The notes below the pieces were generated by a model, which was not told the origin of the DNA, made no database searches, and worked only from the letters and a program-made list of their open reading frames with translations. Positions 54,901 through 63,578 of a stretch of DNA of 64,000 nt are shown here, in pieces; positions within the stretch are counted from its first letter, which is position 1; every line of letters begins with the position of its first letter. Source of the DNA: Aureibaculum marinum (GTDB taxonomy: Bacteria > Bacteroidota > Bacteroidia > Flavobacteriales > Flavobacteriaceae); NCBI RefSeq assembly GCF_003813905.1, contig NZ_RPFJ01000011.1, forward strand, positions 62,001-126,000. The letters run 5' to 3'. Made by a program: the position numbers and the translations under genes.

Positions 54901-55174
54901 CTGCTAAAGAAATACCTTTTTTTAATCCAAACAATTTAGCTAAAGGAATTATAATAAACTTTATAAGTAAAGCTAATTCTACAGCAATAAATAAAAAAAA
55001 TAAAATACTCCTAGCAGCAATGGGTAACCATAAAAAATATTCGATAAAAGCAGTAATGAAAAAGTATAACAAACCAAAAGAGGTAAATAAAATTAGCCCT
55101 TTTATAAGTTCATTAGTATAATATTTTTTAATGAACTGTTGAAGTTTATTCTGTATGTTATGAAAGTTTTTCAT
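51905..55174 (-). CDS. DUF4175 family membrane protein
   Basis: 1089 residues. Two to three N-terminal membrane segments (about 20-75 and 150-172), then a periplasmic-type beta-rich region (about 190-480) and a very long charged helical region (about 490-760; repeats of KKL/EEL with many Glu, Lys, Asn) that is a coiled coil, a Gly/Lys/Gln-rich stretch (GQGKGKGGQPQF) and a final helical tail. This architecture is DUF4175, common in Bacteroidota and of unknown function. It is the first gene of a transcript containing ybeY. The large coiled coil suggests a structural envelope role, which is a guess. Confidence 0.87.
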   Translation of the reverse strand: MKNFHNIQNKLQQFIKKYYTNELIKGLILFTSFGLLYFFITAFIEYFLWLPIAARSILFFLFIAVELALLIKFIIIPLAKLFGLKKGISLAEASAIIGRHFPEVDDKLLNLLQLNNNNNNQSELLIASIEQKSSNLQPIPFKKAINFKGNVKYLKYLSIPLVILLFTGLTGNNSIFNESFTRVVNYKTAYEPPAPFSYIILNDKLQCIEGQSYELVATTVGNIVPDNVTIHFNGQSYILKEENGKFIYQFNNLKETFQFYLEANNVYSNPYKLEILKTPNVTGFEMFISYPKYTGKQDELIKNTGNAIVPEGAVITWNITTKDTDSVKFITNTNKSFLVEAENKFSLSKQVRNNLNYRITTSNKQLIDYENIEYNIQVIKDEYPKIKIKSDIDSVSRGPVQFVGQLSDDYGINKLQLVYFKKDDDQSLHILDIDINTSSFEEFYYIFSPENLNIDRGEVYNMYFQVVDNDAINGGKISKSKIFSYYNKTKQEVTDELLKEQQTNLEELKIVNQKSEDLNKKLDEFSDKLRKKSDLDWNDKKEFNQFLERQEKYKQMQQKHTEKLKENLEEQEENNEDEYIQNRKDELKKRIEEAQELQEKNDLLEQLKKMSDKLRKEQMLDKLDKLTEQNKQEKKTLERLLELSKRFFVEKKAVQITNKLDSLVNRQNKEAEKLDSKATDQNKLNKAFDDIKKDFEELRKQNSNLAQPMNFPPTKNEEIEIEKQMKGAEDDLNNLENNSTQDSNANEEEQKSISKKQKSAARKQKELKDKMSGSLEQMEGEMLNENIEDLKQILKNLLLFSFDQEALLIDFGNIDSEHAEFPKKLRKQHILKENFEHIDDSLYTLSLRIPELTSKIQEDLTDAHYNLYKSLENIAENRIQSGRSNQQYTMTSANNLADMLSDLLNSLQNPSMGQGKGKGGQPQFSLPDIIKEQGKLKKQMQQGIKNESGKGEERMSGEQFRIYQEQNALKEALNDLLDKNGNKGSEGKQALKQMEELEKELLDKGFDKTVMQKMNLLEHQLLKLDDAILDQGKDDMRKSETNTKSFDVKSIPELKHRKLFFNKDEILNREPLPLKNVYRKRVQLYFKEI

Positions 55175-55383
55175 TAAACTTTATGTATCTTAGAAGCACT
55201 AATATTAACAGATGTTATAGATAATTAAATTTTAAACAATTTTTACTCGTTAAAGATATTCTATTATATATATTTAGAGAATAATTACAGTAATATAAAA
55301 ATGATATCTTTCTCACAATTAGTACATTTAAAATATAACCTCACTTTTACAAACTCAAAAATAGCATTTTCATTGTCAAATAC

Positions 55384-55391
55384 TATCTTTG
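55384..55391 (+). promoter_or_regulatory. -7 element of gltX
   Basis: TATCTTTG, exact TAnnTTTG, 18 bases before the ATG at 55410. It contains the TTG at 55389 that could otherwise be taken as a start, so the ATG is the correct start. The gap 55175-55409 has no further recognised feature. Confidence 0.7.
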
Positions 55392-55409
55392 CACTCTAAT
55401 TTTAACGAA

Positions 55410-56966
55410 ATGATTAACAAAGTACGTGTAAGATTTGCTCCTAGTCCAACAGGACCATTGCATATTGGAGGTGTTAGAACTGCCTTATTCAATTATTTAT
55501 TTGCTAAAAGACATCAAGGAACTTTTATTTTACGAATAGAAGATACTGATCAAAATAGGTATGTTGAAGGTGCAGAAAAATATATAGTTGAAGCTCTAAA
55601 TTGGTTAAATTTTCCTTTTGATGAAGGACCTGAAATTGGAGGAAATTATGGTCCATATAGACAATCTGAAAGAAAAGATATATATAAAAAATATATCGAT
55701 CAACTAATTACATCAGGTAATGCATATTATGCTTTTGATACCGCTGAAAAATTAGATTTTCATAGAAAAGAACATGAATCAAAAGGAAAGACATTTATTT
55801 ATAATTGGCACAACCGACTAAAATTGGACAATTCTTTGTCTCTTGATGCTGATGAGGTAGAAAAACGAATCAAATCAGGTGAAAAATATGTAATTAGGTT
55901 TAAATCACCCAAAAATGAGACATTGGTATTAAAAGATATGATTAGGGGTGAAATAAAAATAGATACCAATATTTTAGATGATAAAGTTTTGTTTAAATCT
56001 GATGGAATGCCAACATATCATTTAGCTAATATTGTAGATGATCATTTAATGGAAATTAGCCATGTTATTCGTGGTGAAGAGTGGTTACCTTCTATGGCAT
56101 TACATGTTTTATTGTACAAAGCTTTTGGTTGGGAAGCTCCAGAATTTGCTCATTTACCCTTAATTTTAAAACCAGAAGGTAAAGGAAAATTAAGCAAACG
56201 TGATGGTGATAAATTAGGATTTCCAGTTTTTCCTTTAGAATGGAAAAATAACGGAGAAGTTTCACGTGGATATAGAGAAGACGGATATTTTCCTGAAGCT
56301 GTAGTAAATATGTTAGCTTTACTAGGCTGGAACGAAGGAGAAGGTTCAGAAAAAGAAATTTATTCTTTAGAAGAATTAATTAAAGTTTTTAGTCTTAAAC
56401 ATGTTAGTAAATCAGGTGCTAAATTTGATCCTAAAAAAACAGTATGGTTCAATCATCAATACTTACAACAAAAAAGTGATGATGAATTGGCACAATTGTT
56501 CTCTAATTATATATTGGCCATGAAAACCAATCCTGTTTTATCAGAATCATTAGATAAAACTTCTGAACATTTAGAAGACAAAACCTTTATAAAAAAAGTT
56601 ATATCATTAATAAAAGAACGAGCTAATTTTGTTTCAGATTTATTACACTTAGGAAATTACTTTTTTATTGCTCCAACATCATACGATAAAAAATCTACAA
56701 AACAATGGAAAGAAGGTACTCCACAATTAATGTATACTGTAATTAGTTTATTAAAACCAATTGAAGATTTTTCTTCAAGTACTGTTGAGGCTATTGTTAA
56801 AGAGTGGATAACAAGTAATAATATAGGATTTGGTAAAGTAATGCAACCTTTACGTTTGAGCTTGGTAGGAGCTATGCAAGGCCCACATTTATTTGATATA
56901 ATGGAGCTAATAGGTAAAGAAGAAACAATTAAGAGAATTGAGAGAGCTATAACAAACCTCTCTTAA
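55410..56966 (+). CDS. gltX: Glutamyl-tRNA synthetase
   Basis: 518 residues from the ATG at 55410. It charges tRNA-Glu in the cytoplasm. Class I signature HIGH-equivalent is [18 protein letters not shown], and the KMSKS-equivalent is GKLSKRDGD. Rossmann, stem-contact and C-terminal anticodon-binding helices are all present; [15 protein letters not shown] is the conserved second block. The gene is expressed from its own promoter, divergent from DUF4175. A weak 12/16 match to parS (56258-56273) lies inside its coding region and is probably chance. Confidence 0.97.
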   Translation: MINKVRVRFAPSPTGPLHIGGVRTALFNYLFAKRHQGTFILRIEDTDQNRYVEGAEKYIVEALNWLNFPFDEGPEIGGNYGPYRQSERKDIYKKYIDQLITSGNAYYAFDTAEKLDFHRKEHESKGKTFIYNWHNRLKLDNSLSLDADEVEKRIKSGEKYVIRFKSPKNETLVLKDMIRGEIKIDTNILDDKVLFKSDGMPTYHLANIVDDHLMEISHVIRGEEWLPSMALHVLLYKAFGWEAPEFAHLPLILKPEGKGKLSKRDGDKLGFPVFPLEWKNNGEVSRGYREDGYFPEAVVNMLALLGWNEGEGSEKEIYSLEELIKVFSLKHVSKSGAKFDPKKTVWFNHQYLQQKSDDELAQLFSNYILAMKTNPVLSESLDKTSEHLEDKTFIKKVISLIKERANFVSDLLHLGNYFFIAPTSYDKKSTKQWKEGTPQLMYTVISLLKPIEDFSSSTVEAIVKEWITSNNIGFGKVMQPLRLSLVGAMQGPHLFDIMELIGKEETIKRIERAITNLS

Positions 56967-56992
56967 CTAAGATTAAAAAGTATGTAATGTAG

Positions 56993-57541
56993 TTAATTAA
57001 ACTCAATTTTAACATTATATGAGTCTAAATTAACATCATGTTGACTTTGTTTAAAATTTTCAGATTTAAACTCTTCATCTCTTTCATTACTTGATTTTAA
57101 CCTTTTAATAGATCTTAAAAATCTTCTTAATTCATTATTATTTCTAATAACTAAACCAGGTACTTTAACGGATTTACCGTTTTCGTCCTTAGCAACCATA
57201 GAAAAATAGGAGGAGTTACAATGTTTTACTTCTCCTGTTTGTATATTTTGAGATTCAACCCGAATACCCACAACCATAGAAGAATTTCCAACATAATTAA
57301 TTCTTGCTTTCATAGTTACTAATTCTCCAACTTCAATAGGATTTAAAAAATCTACTCTATTTACTGAAGCAGTAACACAATATTGACCTGAAAATTTAGA
57401 AGCACAAGCAAAAGCAGCTTTATCCATTAATGAAAGTATAAAACCTCCATGAATTTTTCCACTAAAATTAGAATAATTAGGTTGCATTAATTCCGTTAAA
57501 ATAATTTCAGAATCATCTGATGTTTTAAATTTTGATTGCAT
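56993..57541 (-). CDS. Acyl-CoA thioesterase (hotdog fold)
   Basis: 182 residues from the ATG at 57541; a longer frame from 57622 overlaps the upstream gene and lacks support. The hotdog domain has MQPNYSNFSGKIHGGFILSLMDKAAFACASKFSG, with the family HGG..L.lmD motif split here around the catalytic acidic residue, and VNRVDFLNPIEVGELV. It hydrolyses acyl-CoA to free acid and CoA. C-terminal 40 residues are charged and probably flexible (RSIKRLKSSNERDEEF). It starts 23 bases after the short membrane-protein gene and is probably cotranscribed. Acyl preference unknown. Confidence 0.9.
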   Translation of the reverse strand: MQSKFKTSDDSEIILTELMQPNYSNFSGKIHGGFILSLMDKAAFACASKFSGQYCVTASVNRVDFLNPIEVGELVTMKARINYVGNSSMVVGIRVESQNIQTGEVKHCNSSYFSMVAKDENGKSVKVPGLVIRNNNELRRFLRSIKRLKSSNERDEEFKSENFKQSQHDVNLDSYNVKIEFN

Positions 57542-57564
57542 AAAAAAATATCTAAATAAGTGTA

Positions 57565-57918
57565 TTATTCTTTGGTTGTTGCTTTTACTTCCGTTACAAA
57601 ATATTTGGTATCTCCTAACCAAGGAAAAGTAGCAAAACGTTCTTTATAGGTTAATTTAACCTGCATTCCTTGGAAGTCTTTTAATTGTTGAATTACTTCT
57701 TTTTCAGAACTTTCAACAGAAAAACTAAAATGTTGAGATTCCGAAACACCTTGACTTATTTCTCCCTCCCATGTTTTAAATATAAGACCCTTATGGGTAA
57801 TTTTTATTAATTCACCAGATCTATAACCATTACTAAATGTAGCATAATATACAATCAGAAAATACCCTATTAGCAAAACACTTGCAACCGCTACAATAAT
57901 TCCTACTATTTTCTTCAT
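57565..57918 (-). CDS. Small membrane-anchored protein of unknown function
   Basis: 117 residues: one N-terminal transmembrane helix (about 4-27), then a beta-rich soluble part (WEGEISQGVSES, VKLTYKERFATFPWLGDTKYFVTEV). Similar flavobacterial proteins are sometimes labelled 6-phosphogluconate dehydrogenase, for which I see no basis: no NADP-binding motif and far too short. A TATTTTTG -7 box (57937-57944, minus) lies 19 bases upstream. It heads the short thioesterase transcript. Function unknown. Confidence 0.8.
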   Translation of the reverse strand: MKKIVGIIVAVASVLLIGYFLIVYYATFSNGYRSGELIKITHKGLIFKTWEGEISQGVSESQHFSFSVESSEKEVIQQLKDFQGMQVKLTYKERFATFPWLGDTKYFVTEVKATTKE

Positions 57919-57936
57919 TATTTGATTTTATATCTT

Positions 57937-57944
57937 CAAAAATA
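57937..57944 (-). promoter_or_regulatory. -7 element of the membrane-protein/thioesterase pair
   Basis: Minus strand TATTTTTG, exact TAnnTTTG, 19 bases before the 57918 start. On the opposite strand TAACTTTA (57958-57965) is a near match serving the divergent SPFH gene. Confidence 0.6.
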
Positions 57945-57991
57945 CGGAATTATCACTAACTTTAGCCACATTAACCTTAAATCAAATTATC

Positions 57992-58948
57992 ATGGAAGCT
58001 TATATTGGATATATACCTTACATCTTTCTTATACTATTAATTTTCTTTGCCTCAATCTTTATTGTAAAACAACAAACTGCAGCCATAATTGAAAGGTTTG
58101 GTAAATTTCATAGCATTAGACATTCTGGTTTTAAATTAAAAATACCTTTTGTAGATAGAATAGCAGGTAAGGTAAGTTTAAAGATTCAACAATTGGATGT
58201 AATTGTTGAAACTAAAACCCTGGATGATGTATTTGTAAAACTTAAAGTTTCTGTACAATATGTTATAATTAAAGATAAAGTATATGATGCTTTTTATAAA
58301 TTAGAATATCCACATGAACAAATTACAAGTTATGTGTTTGATGTTGTTCGTGCTGAAGTTCCTAAAATGAAATTAGACGATGTATTTGTAAAAAAAGATG
58401 ATATTGCCATTGCAGTAAAAACAGAATTACAAGATGCGATGTTAGACTATGGTTTTGACATTATAAAAACTTTAGTTACCGACATTGATCCTGATGCACA
58501 AGTAAAAGCAGCCATGAATAGAATTAACGCCGCTGATCGTGAAAAAACTGCTGCTCAATATGAAGGTGATGCTGCAAGAATTTTAATTGTTGAAAAAGCT
58601 AAAGCTGAAGCTGAGAGTAAACGATTACAAGGACAAGGTATTGCAGATCAACGTAGAGAAATTGCACGTGGTTTAGAAGAATCTGTTGAAGTATTAAATA
58701 AAGTAGGAATAAACTCTCAAGAGGCTTCTGCTTTAATTGTAGTTACTCAACACTATGATACATTACAATCTATAGGTGAAGAAACCAATTCTAATTTGAT
58801 ATTATTACCAAACTCACCACAAGCAGGAAGTGATATGTTAAATAATATGGTAGCCTCTTTTACTGCCAGTAATCAAATAGGTGAAGCTATGAAAAAAGCA
58901 GAAAAAGAAAAGAAAAATAAAGAAAACAAAAATTCATCAGATGAATAA
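57992..58948 (+). CDS. SPFH/Band 7 (stomatin-like) membrane protein
   Basis: 318 residues. A single N-terminal membrane segment (about 5-25) is followed by the SPFH domain (about 27-200: FIVKQQTAAIIERFGKF, SVQYVIIKDKVYDAFYKLE) and a coiled, Ala/Glu-rich C-terminal oligomerisation region (AAMNRINAADREKTAAQYEGDA). Such proteins form ring-like microdomain scaffolds in the inner membrane and often associate with proteases. The lysine-rich tail ends the gene. Divergent from the thioesterase pair; bounded downstream by a bidirectional terminator. Confidence 0.93.
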   Translation: MEAYIGYIPYIFLILLIFFASIFIVKQQTAAIIERFGKFHSIRHSGFKLKIPFVDRIAGKVSLKIQQLDVIVETKTLDDVFVKLKVSVQYVIIKDKVYDAFYKLEYPHEQITSYVFDVVRAEVPKMKLDDVFVKKDDIAIAVKTELQDAMLDYGFDIIKTLVTDIDPDAQVKAAMNRINAADREKTAAQYEGDAARILIVEKAKAEAESKRLQGQGIADQRREIARGLEESVEVLNKVGINSQEASALIVVTQHYDTLQSIGEETNSNLILLPNSPQAGSDMLNNMVASFTASNQIGEAMKKAEKEKKNKENKNSSDE

Positions 58949-58970
58949 TTAATATTTAAAATTATGGTAT

Positions 58971-59001
58971 AAAAAAAAGTCGCTAATTGCGACTTTTTTT
59001 T
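58971..59001. terminator. Bidirectional terminator between SPFH gene and tatA
   Basis: AAGTCGC (58977-58983) and GCGACTT (58989-58995) form the stem with a 5-base loop; A-tract on the left and T-tract on the right serve both convergent genes. Confidence 0.88.
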
Positions 59002-59019
59002 ATACTATTATAATTATAA

Positions 59020-59214
59020 TTAATCCGTAATTTTTTCTTTCTTTTTATCATCTTCATCTTCTTTTGTAGCTTTTTTAAATTCTTTAATTCCACCACCAAG
59101 ACCTTTCATTAATTCAGGTATTTTTCTACCTCCAAAAAGTAACAAAACTATTATGGCAATAATAATAACTTCTTGGCCACCTAACCATCCTAAAAATATT
59201 GTTGCTGATATCAT
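59020..59214 (-). CDS. tatA: Twin-arginine translocase subunit TatA/TatE
   Basis: 64 residues. One membrane helix (about 13-29), the hinge [23 protein letters not shown] with the conserved FGG, and a highly charged C-terminus ([14 protein letters not shown]). TatA forms the pore of folded-protein export. The length is short, like the Bacteroidota versions. No tatC is in this window. A TACCTTTG -7 box (59234-59241, minus) lies 20 bases upstream of its ATG. Convergent with the SPFH gene. Confidence 0.93.
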   Translation of the reverse strand: MISATIFLGWLGGQEVIIIAIIVLLLFGGRKIPELMKGLGGGIKEFKKATKEDEDDKKKEKITD

Positions 59215-59233
59215 TTTTTAATAATTTATAAAA

Positions 59234-59241
59234 CAAAGGTA
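59234..59241 (-). promoter_or_regulatory. -7 element of tatA
   Basis: Minus strand TACCTTTG, exact TAnnTTTG, 20 bases before the tatA ATG. The rest of the divergent gap up to 59457 is very A/T-rich, with nothing recognised. Confidence 0.65.
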
Positions 59242-59457
59242 ATAATTAAACGTGAATTGTAAATAATTATTTGTTAAAAGACTACTTTTTTAATCATTAT
59301 TGTATCATTTTTTTAATATATAGAATAAATAAATAAACAGATATGTAAAATTAAGTATTATTCTAAATAGTTAAATACAATAAGTTTGTTGTTTAATACC
59401 TGACCAAACCATGATTATTTGTGTTTGTTTATTTTTAAACAAAATAAACTAATTCTG

Positions 59458-59488
59458 TTGTAATTTCAACATTATTTCGTTAACTTTG
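59458..59488 (+). promoter_or_regulatory. Complete promoter of the cytochrome gene
   Basis: TTG (59458-59460), 20 bases, TAACTTTG (59481-59488): both elements of the Bacteroidota promoter. It ends 22 bases before the ATG at 59510 and overlaps a spurious upstream TTG start. Confidence 0.75.
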
Positions 59489-59509
59489 ATACAACTTAAA
59501 CAACTAACT

Positions 59510-59914
59510 ATGAGAAATTTAATTCCAATTGCAGTTCTAATGATATTTGCTTTGGTAAGTTGCCAAAACAAAAAATCAAAATCAGAAAATAACGAACTTA
59601 ATACGACTCAAAGTAAGAACATTCAAGCACAAATTGAGTTGGGTGAAAAATTGTATTCCGAAAACATTTGTAATGCCTGTCACTTAGATAAACATTCAGA
59701 TCTTGGTCCATCAACAAAAAGTATTGTAGACAAGTATAATGCAGATGGAAAAAGTATTACCGAATTTTTACAAGGAAAATCTGAGCCAATTGTTGACACC
59801 AATAAGGTTCAAATAGCAATAATGAAAATGAATATAGACACATTTGTTAAAGAACTATCTGGTGAAGAAATCAAAGCCATTGAAACATATATGCAACATT
59901 CTGCAAAAAATTAA
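59510..59914 (+). CDS. Small c-type cytochrome lipoprotein
   Basis: 134 residues from the ATG at 59510. Lipobox VSC (Cys18). A single haem-binding motif CNACH (about 62-66) lies in ELGEKLYSENICNACH, and LGPSTKSIVDKY follows. MKMNIDTFVKELSGEEIKAIETYM contains the likely axial Met. It is a membrane-anchored mono-haem electron carrier facing the periplasm, similar to the cytochrome c551/c6 type. Monocistronic between tatA and rnr. The redox partner is unknown. Confidence 0.9.
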   Translation: MRNLIPIAVLMIFALVSCQNKKSKSENNELNTTQSKNIQAQIELGEKLYSENICNACHLDKHSDLGPSTKSIVDKYNADGKSITEFLQGKSEPIVDTNKVQIAIMKMNIDTFVKELSGEEIKAIETYMQHSAKN

Positions 59915-59969
59915 GCGATATTTAAGTTTATTATTTTTTACTAAATATTTTTATAAAATAGGTTATTAA

Positions 59970-60017
59970 TTATTTGATAAATGGTACTATTAGTCAATAG
60001 TACCATTTATCAAATAA
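59970..60017. repeat. Perfect 22-bp inverted repeat overlapping the rnr stop codon
   Basis: Left arm 59970-59991 and right arm 59996-60017 are exact reverse complements of 22 bases, separated by AGTC. The rnr stop codon (59990-59992) sits at the arm/loop junction, so the right arm encodes the last eight residues or so of RNase R. No T-tract follows on either strand, unlike the other terminators here. It may end both convergent transcripts or protect the rnr 3' end. Confidence 0.93.
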
Positions 60018-62197
60018 AAGTCTAAATGTTTACGTTCTAAATCAGTATTTTTTACTTTTACTTTAACTTCATCTCCCAATTGATATAAATTGTTAGTTGA
60101 TTGACCAACTAAAGCATATTGCTTTTCATCATAAATATAATAATCATCTTTGATATCTCTAGTACGAACCATTCCTTCACATTTATTCTCAATAATCTCA
60201 ATATAAATTCCCCATTCCGTAACTCCAGAAATAACACCTAAAAATTCTTCATCTTTGCGATCTTGCATATACTTAACTTGCATGTATTTTATTGAATCGC
60301 GTTCAGCTTTAGCTGCTAACATTTCACGTTCTGAAGAATGTTCACATTTTTTTTCGTATGGTTCAGATTTAGGCGATTTACCGCCCTCTAAATAATGTTG
60401 AAGTAATCTATGTGTCATTACATCCGGATAACGCCTAATAGGTGAGGTAAAATGGCTATAATAATCAAAAGCAAGACCATAATGACCAATATTATCAGTT
60501 GTATAAACAGCTTTGCTCATAGAACGAATAGTTAACGTCTCAATCATATTTTCTTCAGGCTTACCATGAACAGCATTTAATAAATTATTTAAAGAGTCTG
60601 AAGTAGATTCTTTAGTTTGGGTGTTTATTTTATACCCAAACTTACTTATAATCTGTTGCAAACCAGCTAATTTTTCAGTGTCAGGTTCATCATGAACTCT
60701 ATAAATAAAAGTATTTTTTGTTGGCGTTCCATTTTTCTTTTTTCCAATAAACTCAGCTACTTTTTTATTTGCTAATAACATAAATTCTTCAATAAGTTTA
60801 TTAGCGTCTTTAGATTCTTTAAAATAAACTCCAACAGGCTCGGCAGCTTCATTTAAATTAAACTTCACTTCCACTCTATCAAAAGTAATTGCTCCTTGTT
60901 GTAAACGTCTTTTTCTAAGCTTTTTAGCTAATTCATTTAACTTTAAAGTAGCTTTTACAATTTCATCATCAACTTTATAAGTTTTATCAATAATAGAAAT
61001 ATCTTCCGGAATTATATTTTCACCAGTTTCTATAATATGTTGTGCTTCTTCATAAGCAAACCGTTGATCAGAATAGGTAACTGTTCTACCAAACCATTGT
61101 TTAATAATATGGGCCTTGTCATCCATTTCAAAAACTGCAGAAAAAGTTAATTTTTCTTCATTCGGTCTTAAAGAACAAACACCATTAGATAAAACTTCTG
61201 GTAACATTGGCACTACTCTATCAACAAGATAAACCGAAGTAGCTCTGCTGTAAGCTTCTTCATCTAAAATTGTATCTGGTTGTACATAATGAGACACATC
61301 AGCAATATGAATACCAATTTCAAAATTTCCATTTTCTAGAACTTTAAAAGATAACGCATCATCAAAATCTTTTGCATCTTTCGGATCAATAGTAAAAGTA
61401 AGCGTATCACGCATATCTCTACGTTGAGCTATATCTTCTTTAGTAATTTTAGTAACTAACTTACTAGCATCTTCTTCTACATTTTCAGGAAATTTATATG
61501 GTAATCCATATTCTAATAAAATAGAATGTATTTCAGTATCATGTTCTCCTGGTTTACCTAAAACGCTAATTATTTTACCAAATGGATTTTTAGAATTATC
61601 AGGCCAATCTGTTAATTGAGCTAAAACTTTATCTCCATCTTTTGCACCATTAATATTATTTTTTGATACAAAAATATCTGCATACATTTTATTATTATCA
61701 GGTACTACAAACCCAAAATTTTTACTCATTTGTAAAACTCCAACAAACTTTGTTTTAGCACGTTCAATTATTTCTATAACTTCACCTTCATAACGATCAT
61801 TATTTCTACGTCTATATACATATACCTTTACTGTGTCACCATCTAAACCACGATTTAAATTTATTGTGGGAATAAAGGCATCATGTTCTAAAGTATCAGA
61901 AATAAAATATGCGTTTTTATTAGAAGTAACATCTAAAATACCAACATGGTAATGTTCATTTTGAATAATTTGATATTTACCTTTATCAGTCTCTTTAATT
62001 CTTTCTTTAAGTTTTAAAGCTTCTAGTTTTTGAATAATTTGCTGTCTACCATTAGCATCAGTAATATCTAACTTGGCAGCAATTTGTTTATAATTAAAGG
62101 ATTGTTTAGAATTTTTATTTAAAGTTTTTAAAATTTTTGCAGATAAATCTTTAACAACATTTCCTTTTTTCTTGTATTGAAATCTTTTTTTTGACAT
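59990..62197 (-). CDS. rnr: Ribonuclease R
   Basis: 735 residues. N-terminal winged HTH (about 14-75, NYKQIAAKLDITDANGRQQI), two cold-shock OB domains (about 80-230), RNB catalytic domain (about 245-600) with TIDPKDAKDFDDALSF carrying the four metal-binding Asp, and a C-terminal S1 domain (about 645-730, GVISGVTEWGIYIEI). It degrades structured RNA 3' to 5'. It is shorter than E. coli RNase R (813), without the long basic tail. The ATG at 62197 lies just beyond the terminator of the NHL gene. The last codons form one arm of a perfect hairpin. Confidence 0.96.
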   Translation of the reverse strand: MSKKRFQYKKKGNVVKDLSAKILKTLNKNSKQSFNYKQIAAKLDITDANGRQQIIQKLEALKLKERIKETDKGKYQIIQNEHYHVGILDVTSNKNAYFISDTLEHDAFIPTINLNRGLDGDTVKVYVYRRRNNDRYEGEVIEIIERAKTKFVGVLQMSKNFGFVVPDNNKMYADIFVSKNNINGAKDGDKVLAQLTDWPDNSKNPFGKIISVLGKPGEHDTEIHSILLEYGLPYKFPENVEEDASKLVTKITKEDIAQRRDMRDTLTFTIDPKDAKDFDDALSFKVLENGNFEIGIHIADVSHYVQPDTILDEEAYSRATSVYLVDRVVPMLPEVLSNGVCSLRPNEEKLTFSAVFEMDDKAHIIKQWFGRTVTYSDQRFAYEEAQHIIETGENIIPEDISIIDKTYKVDDEIVKATLKLNELAKKLRKRRLQQGAITFDRVEVKFNLNEAAEPVGVYFKESKDANKLIEEFMLLANKKVAEFIGKKKNGTPTKNTFIYRVHDEPDTEKLAGLQQIISKFGYKINTQTKESTSDSLNNLLNAVHGKPEENMIETLTIRSMSKAVYTTDNIGHYGLAFDYYSHFTSPIRRYPDVMTHRLLQHYLEGGKSPKSEPYEKKCEHSSEREMLAAKAERDSIKYMQVKYMQDRKDEEFLGVISGVTEWGIYIEIIENKCEGMVRTRDIKDDYYIYDEKQYALVGQSTNNLYQLGDEVKVKVKNTDLERKHLDFYLINGTID

Positions 62198-62224
62198 ATA
62201 ATAATTTATTCTAGGCTAAATTTA

Positions 62225-62254
62225 ACAAAAAAGCCTCGATTAAAATCGAGGCTT
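62225..62254 (-). terminator. Terminator of the NHL-repeat gene
   Basis: AAGCCTCGAT (62231-62240) and ATCGAGGCTT (62245-62254) pair perfectly with a TAAA loop, followed on the minus strand by U residues (62230-62227). It lies between the NHL-repeat gene and rnr. Confidence 0.87.
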
Positions 62255-62276
62255 GGTATTATTTATTTGTTAACTA

Positions 62277-63578
62277 TTATTCTAACACAACTTTTTGTTC
62301 AGTTGAACCTTCAGAAGTAGTAATTCTAAGTACATAAATGCCTCTTGGTAATTTAGAAACATTTAAAGTTTTATTATTCATTTTAACATTTACCTGACCA
62401 CCATTCGAATTAAACATGGTAACATTCTTTAATTCAACATTATTATTTACATCAATTGTAATTTTATCGGTACTAGGATTAGGATAAATTTTAATACTCG
62501 CTTCTGTTGAAATTTCATCATCATCAGTAGAAGTTAAACCAGTAATTTTTCTAATTCGATTATTACCTCTATCAACAACATATAAATCACCTGCATTGTT
62601 AAAAGCTAAACCAGTAGGGTTCGCTAATTTGGCATTTCTAGCTAAATCTCCATCTCCATCATAGCCAGCTTCTCCATTACCTGCAATAGTTGATATTTTT
62701 CCTGTAGACATTGATATTTTTCTAATCATATTATTACCTCTATCTACTACATATAAATCACCACTTTTATCAATTGCTAATCCTAATGGATTGGCTAATT
62801 GAGCTTTTGTAGCATCAATATCTTCACCAAAAAATCCAGTTTCACCAGTTCCAGCGATAGTAGTAATAATTCCAGTTGACAAATTCACTTTTCTAATACG
62901 CTCATTTCCACTGTCTGAAATAAACAAATTACCCTTACCATCTAAAGCTAAACCTGTTGGGTTTGCTAATTGAGCTTGAGTAGCCTGACCACCATCTCCA
63001 GAAAATCCAACTTCTCCGGTACCAGCTACAACTGTTACTTTTCCAGTATAAAAGTCAACTTTTTTAACATTACTATCTCCATTTACTGAGACATATAAAT
63101 TACCTTCCTTATCAAATACCACATTGAATGGTCCACCTAACGAATCATCAATATTTGGAAATTCTGTTTCAGATTTTTTTCCAACCAAAGTAATAGAACT
63201 ACCAGTATTTAAATCTACCTTTCTAATACGTAAATTTGCTAAATCAGCAACATATAAATTATTGTTATTGTCAAATGTTAATCCAGTAGGAGTTTTTAAT
63301 TCGCTAACTTTCTTTTTATCTGCAGTACCAACAACGGTAGTAATAATACCAGATTCATTATCTATCCTTCTAATACTATTATTATAAGTATCAGCAATAT
63401 AAATGTTATCAGACTCATCAAAAGTTAAATTAAAAGGTAAATTTAGCTTTGCAGTAGTTGCTAAACCACCATCTCCAGAGAATCCTGAAGATCCTGTACC
63501 AGCTACAGTTGTAATAGTCTGACTTTGTGCATTATACACAAAAATTAATAATAATACTAAAATGTAATTTTTTCTCAT
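62277..63578 (-). CDS. NHL-repeat protein secreted by T9SS
   Basis: 433 residues. Signal peptide ends near AQSQ. Residues 20-345 contain six NHL repeats forming a beta-propeller, each with a near-identical cassette such as AGTGETGFFGEDIDATKAQL then NPLGLAIDKSGDLYVVDRGN and RIRKV. The final about 80 residues are a T9SS type A sorting domain, beginning IKIYPNPSTDKITIDV and ending STEQKVVLE. It is exported through the outer membrane by T9SS and released or attached to the cell surface. Function may be binding; no catalytic residues are seen. Monocistronic. Confidence 0.92.
   Translation of the reverse strand: MRKNYILVLLLIFVYNAQSQTITTVAGTGSSGFSGDGGLATTAKLNLPFNLTFDESDNIYIADTYNNSIRRIDNESGIITTVVGTADKKKVSELKTPTGLTFDNNNNLYVADLANLRIRKVDLNTGSSITLVGKKSETEFPNIDDSLGGPFNVVFDKEGNLYVSVNGDSNVKKVDFYTGKVTVVAGTGEVGFSGDGGQATQAQLANPTGLALDGKGNLFISDSGNERIRKVNLSTGIITTIAGTGETGFFGEDIDATKAQLANPLGLAIDKSGDLYVVDRGNNMIRKISMSTGKISTIAGNGEAGYDGDGDLARNAKLANPTGLAFNNAGDLYVVDRGNNRIRKITGLTSTDDDEISTEASIKIYPNPSTDKITIDVNNNVELKNVTMFNSNGGQVNVKMNNKTLNVSKLPRGIYVLRITTSEGSTEQKVVLE

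Noticed and set aside
56258-56273. AGTTTCACGTGGATAT in gltX resembles parS
   Set aside because: Only 12 of 16 match; it is coding (V-S-R-G) and its second half does not pair.
57542-57622. Longer N-terminus for the thioesterase
   Set aside because: It would overlap the upstream gene's coding end and adds residues unlike the family; the ATG at 57541 fits.
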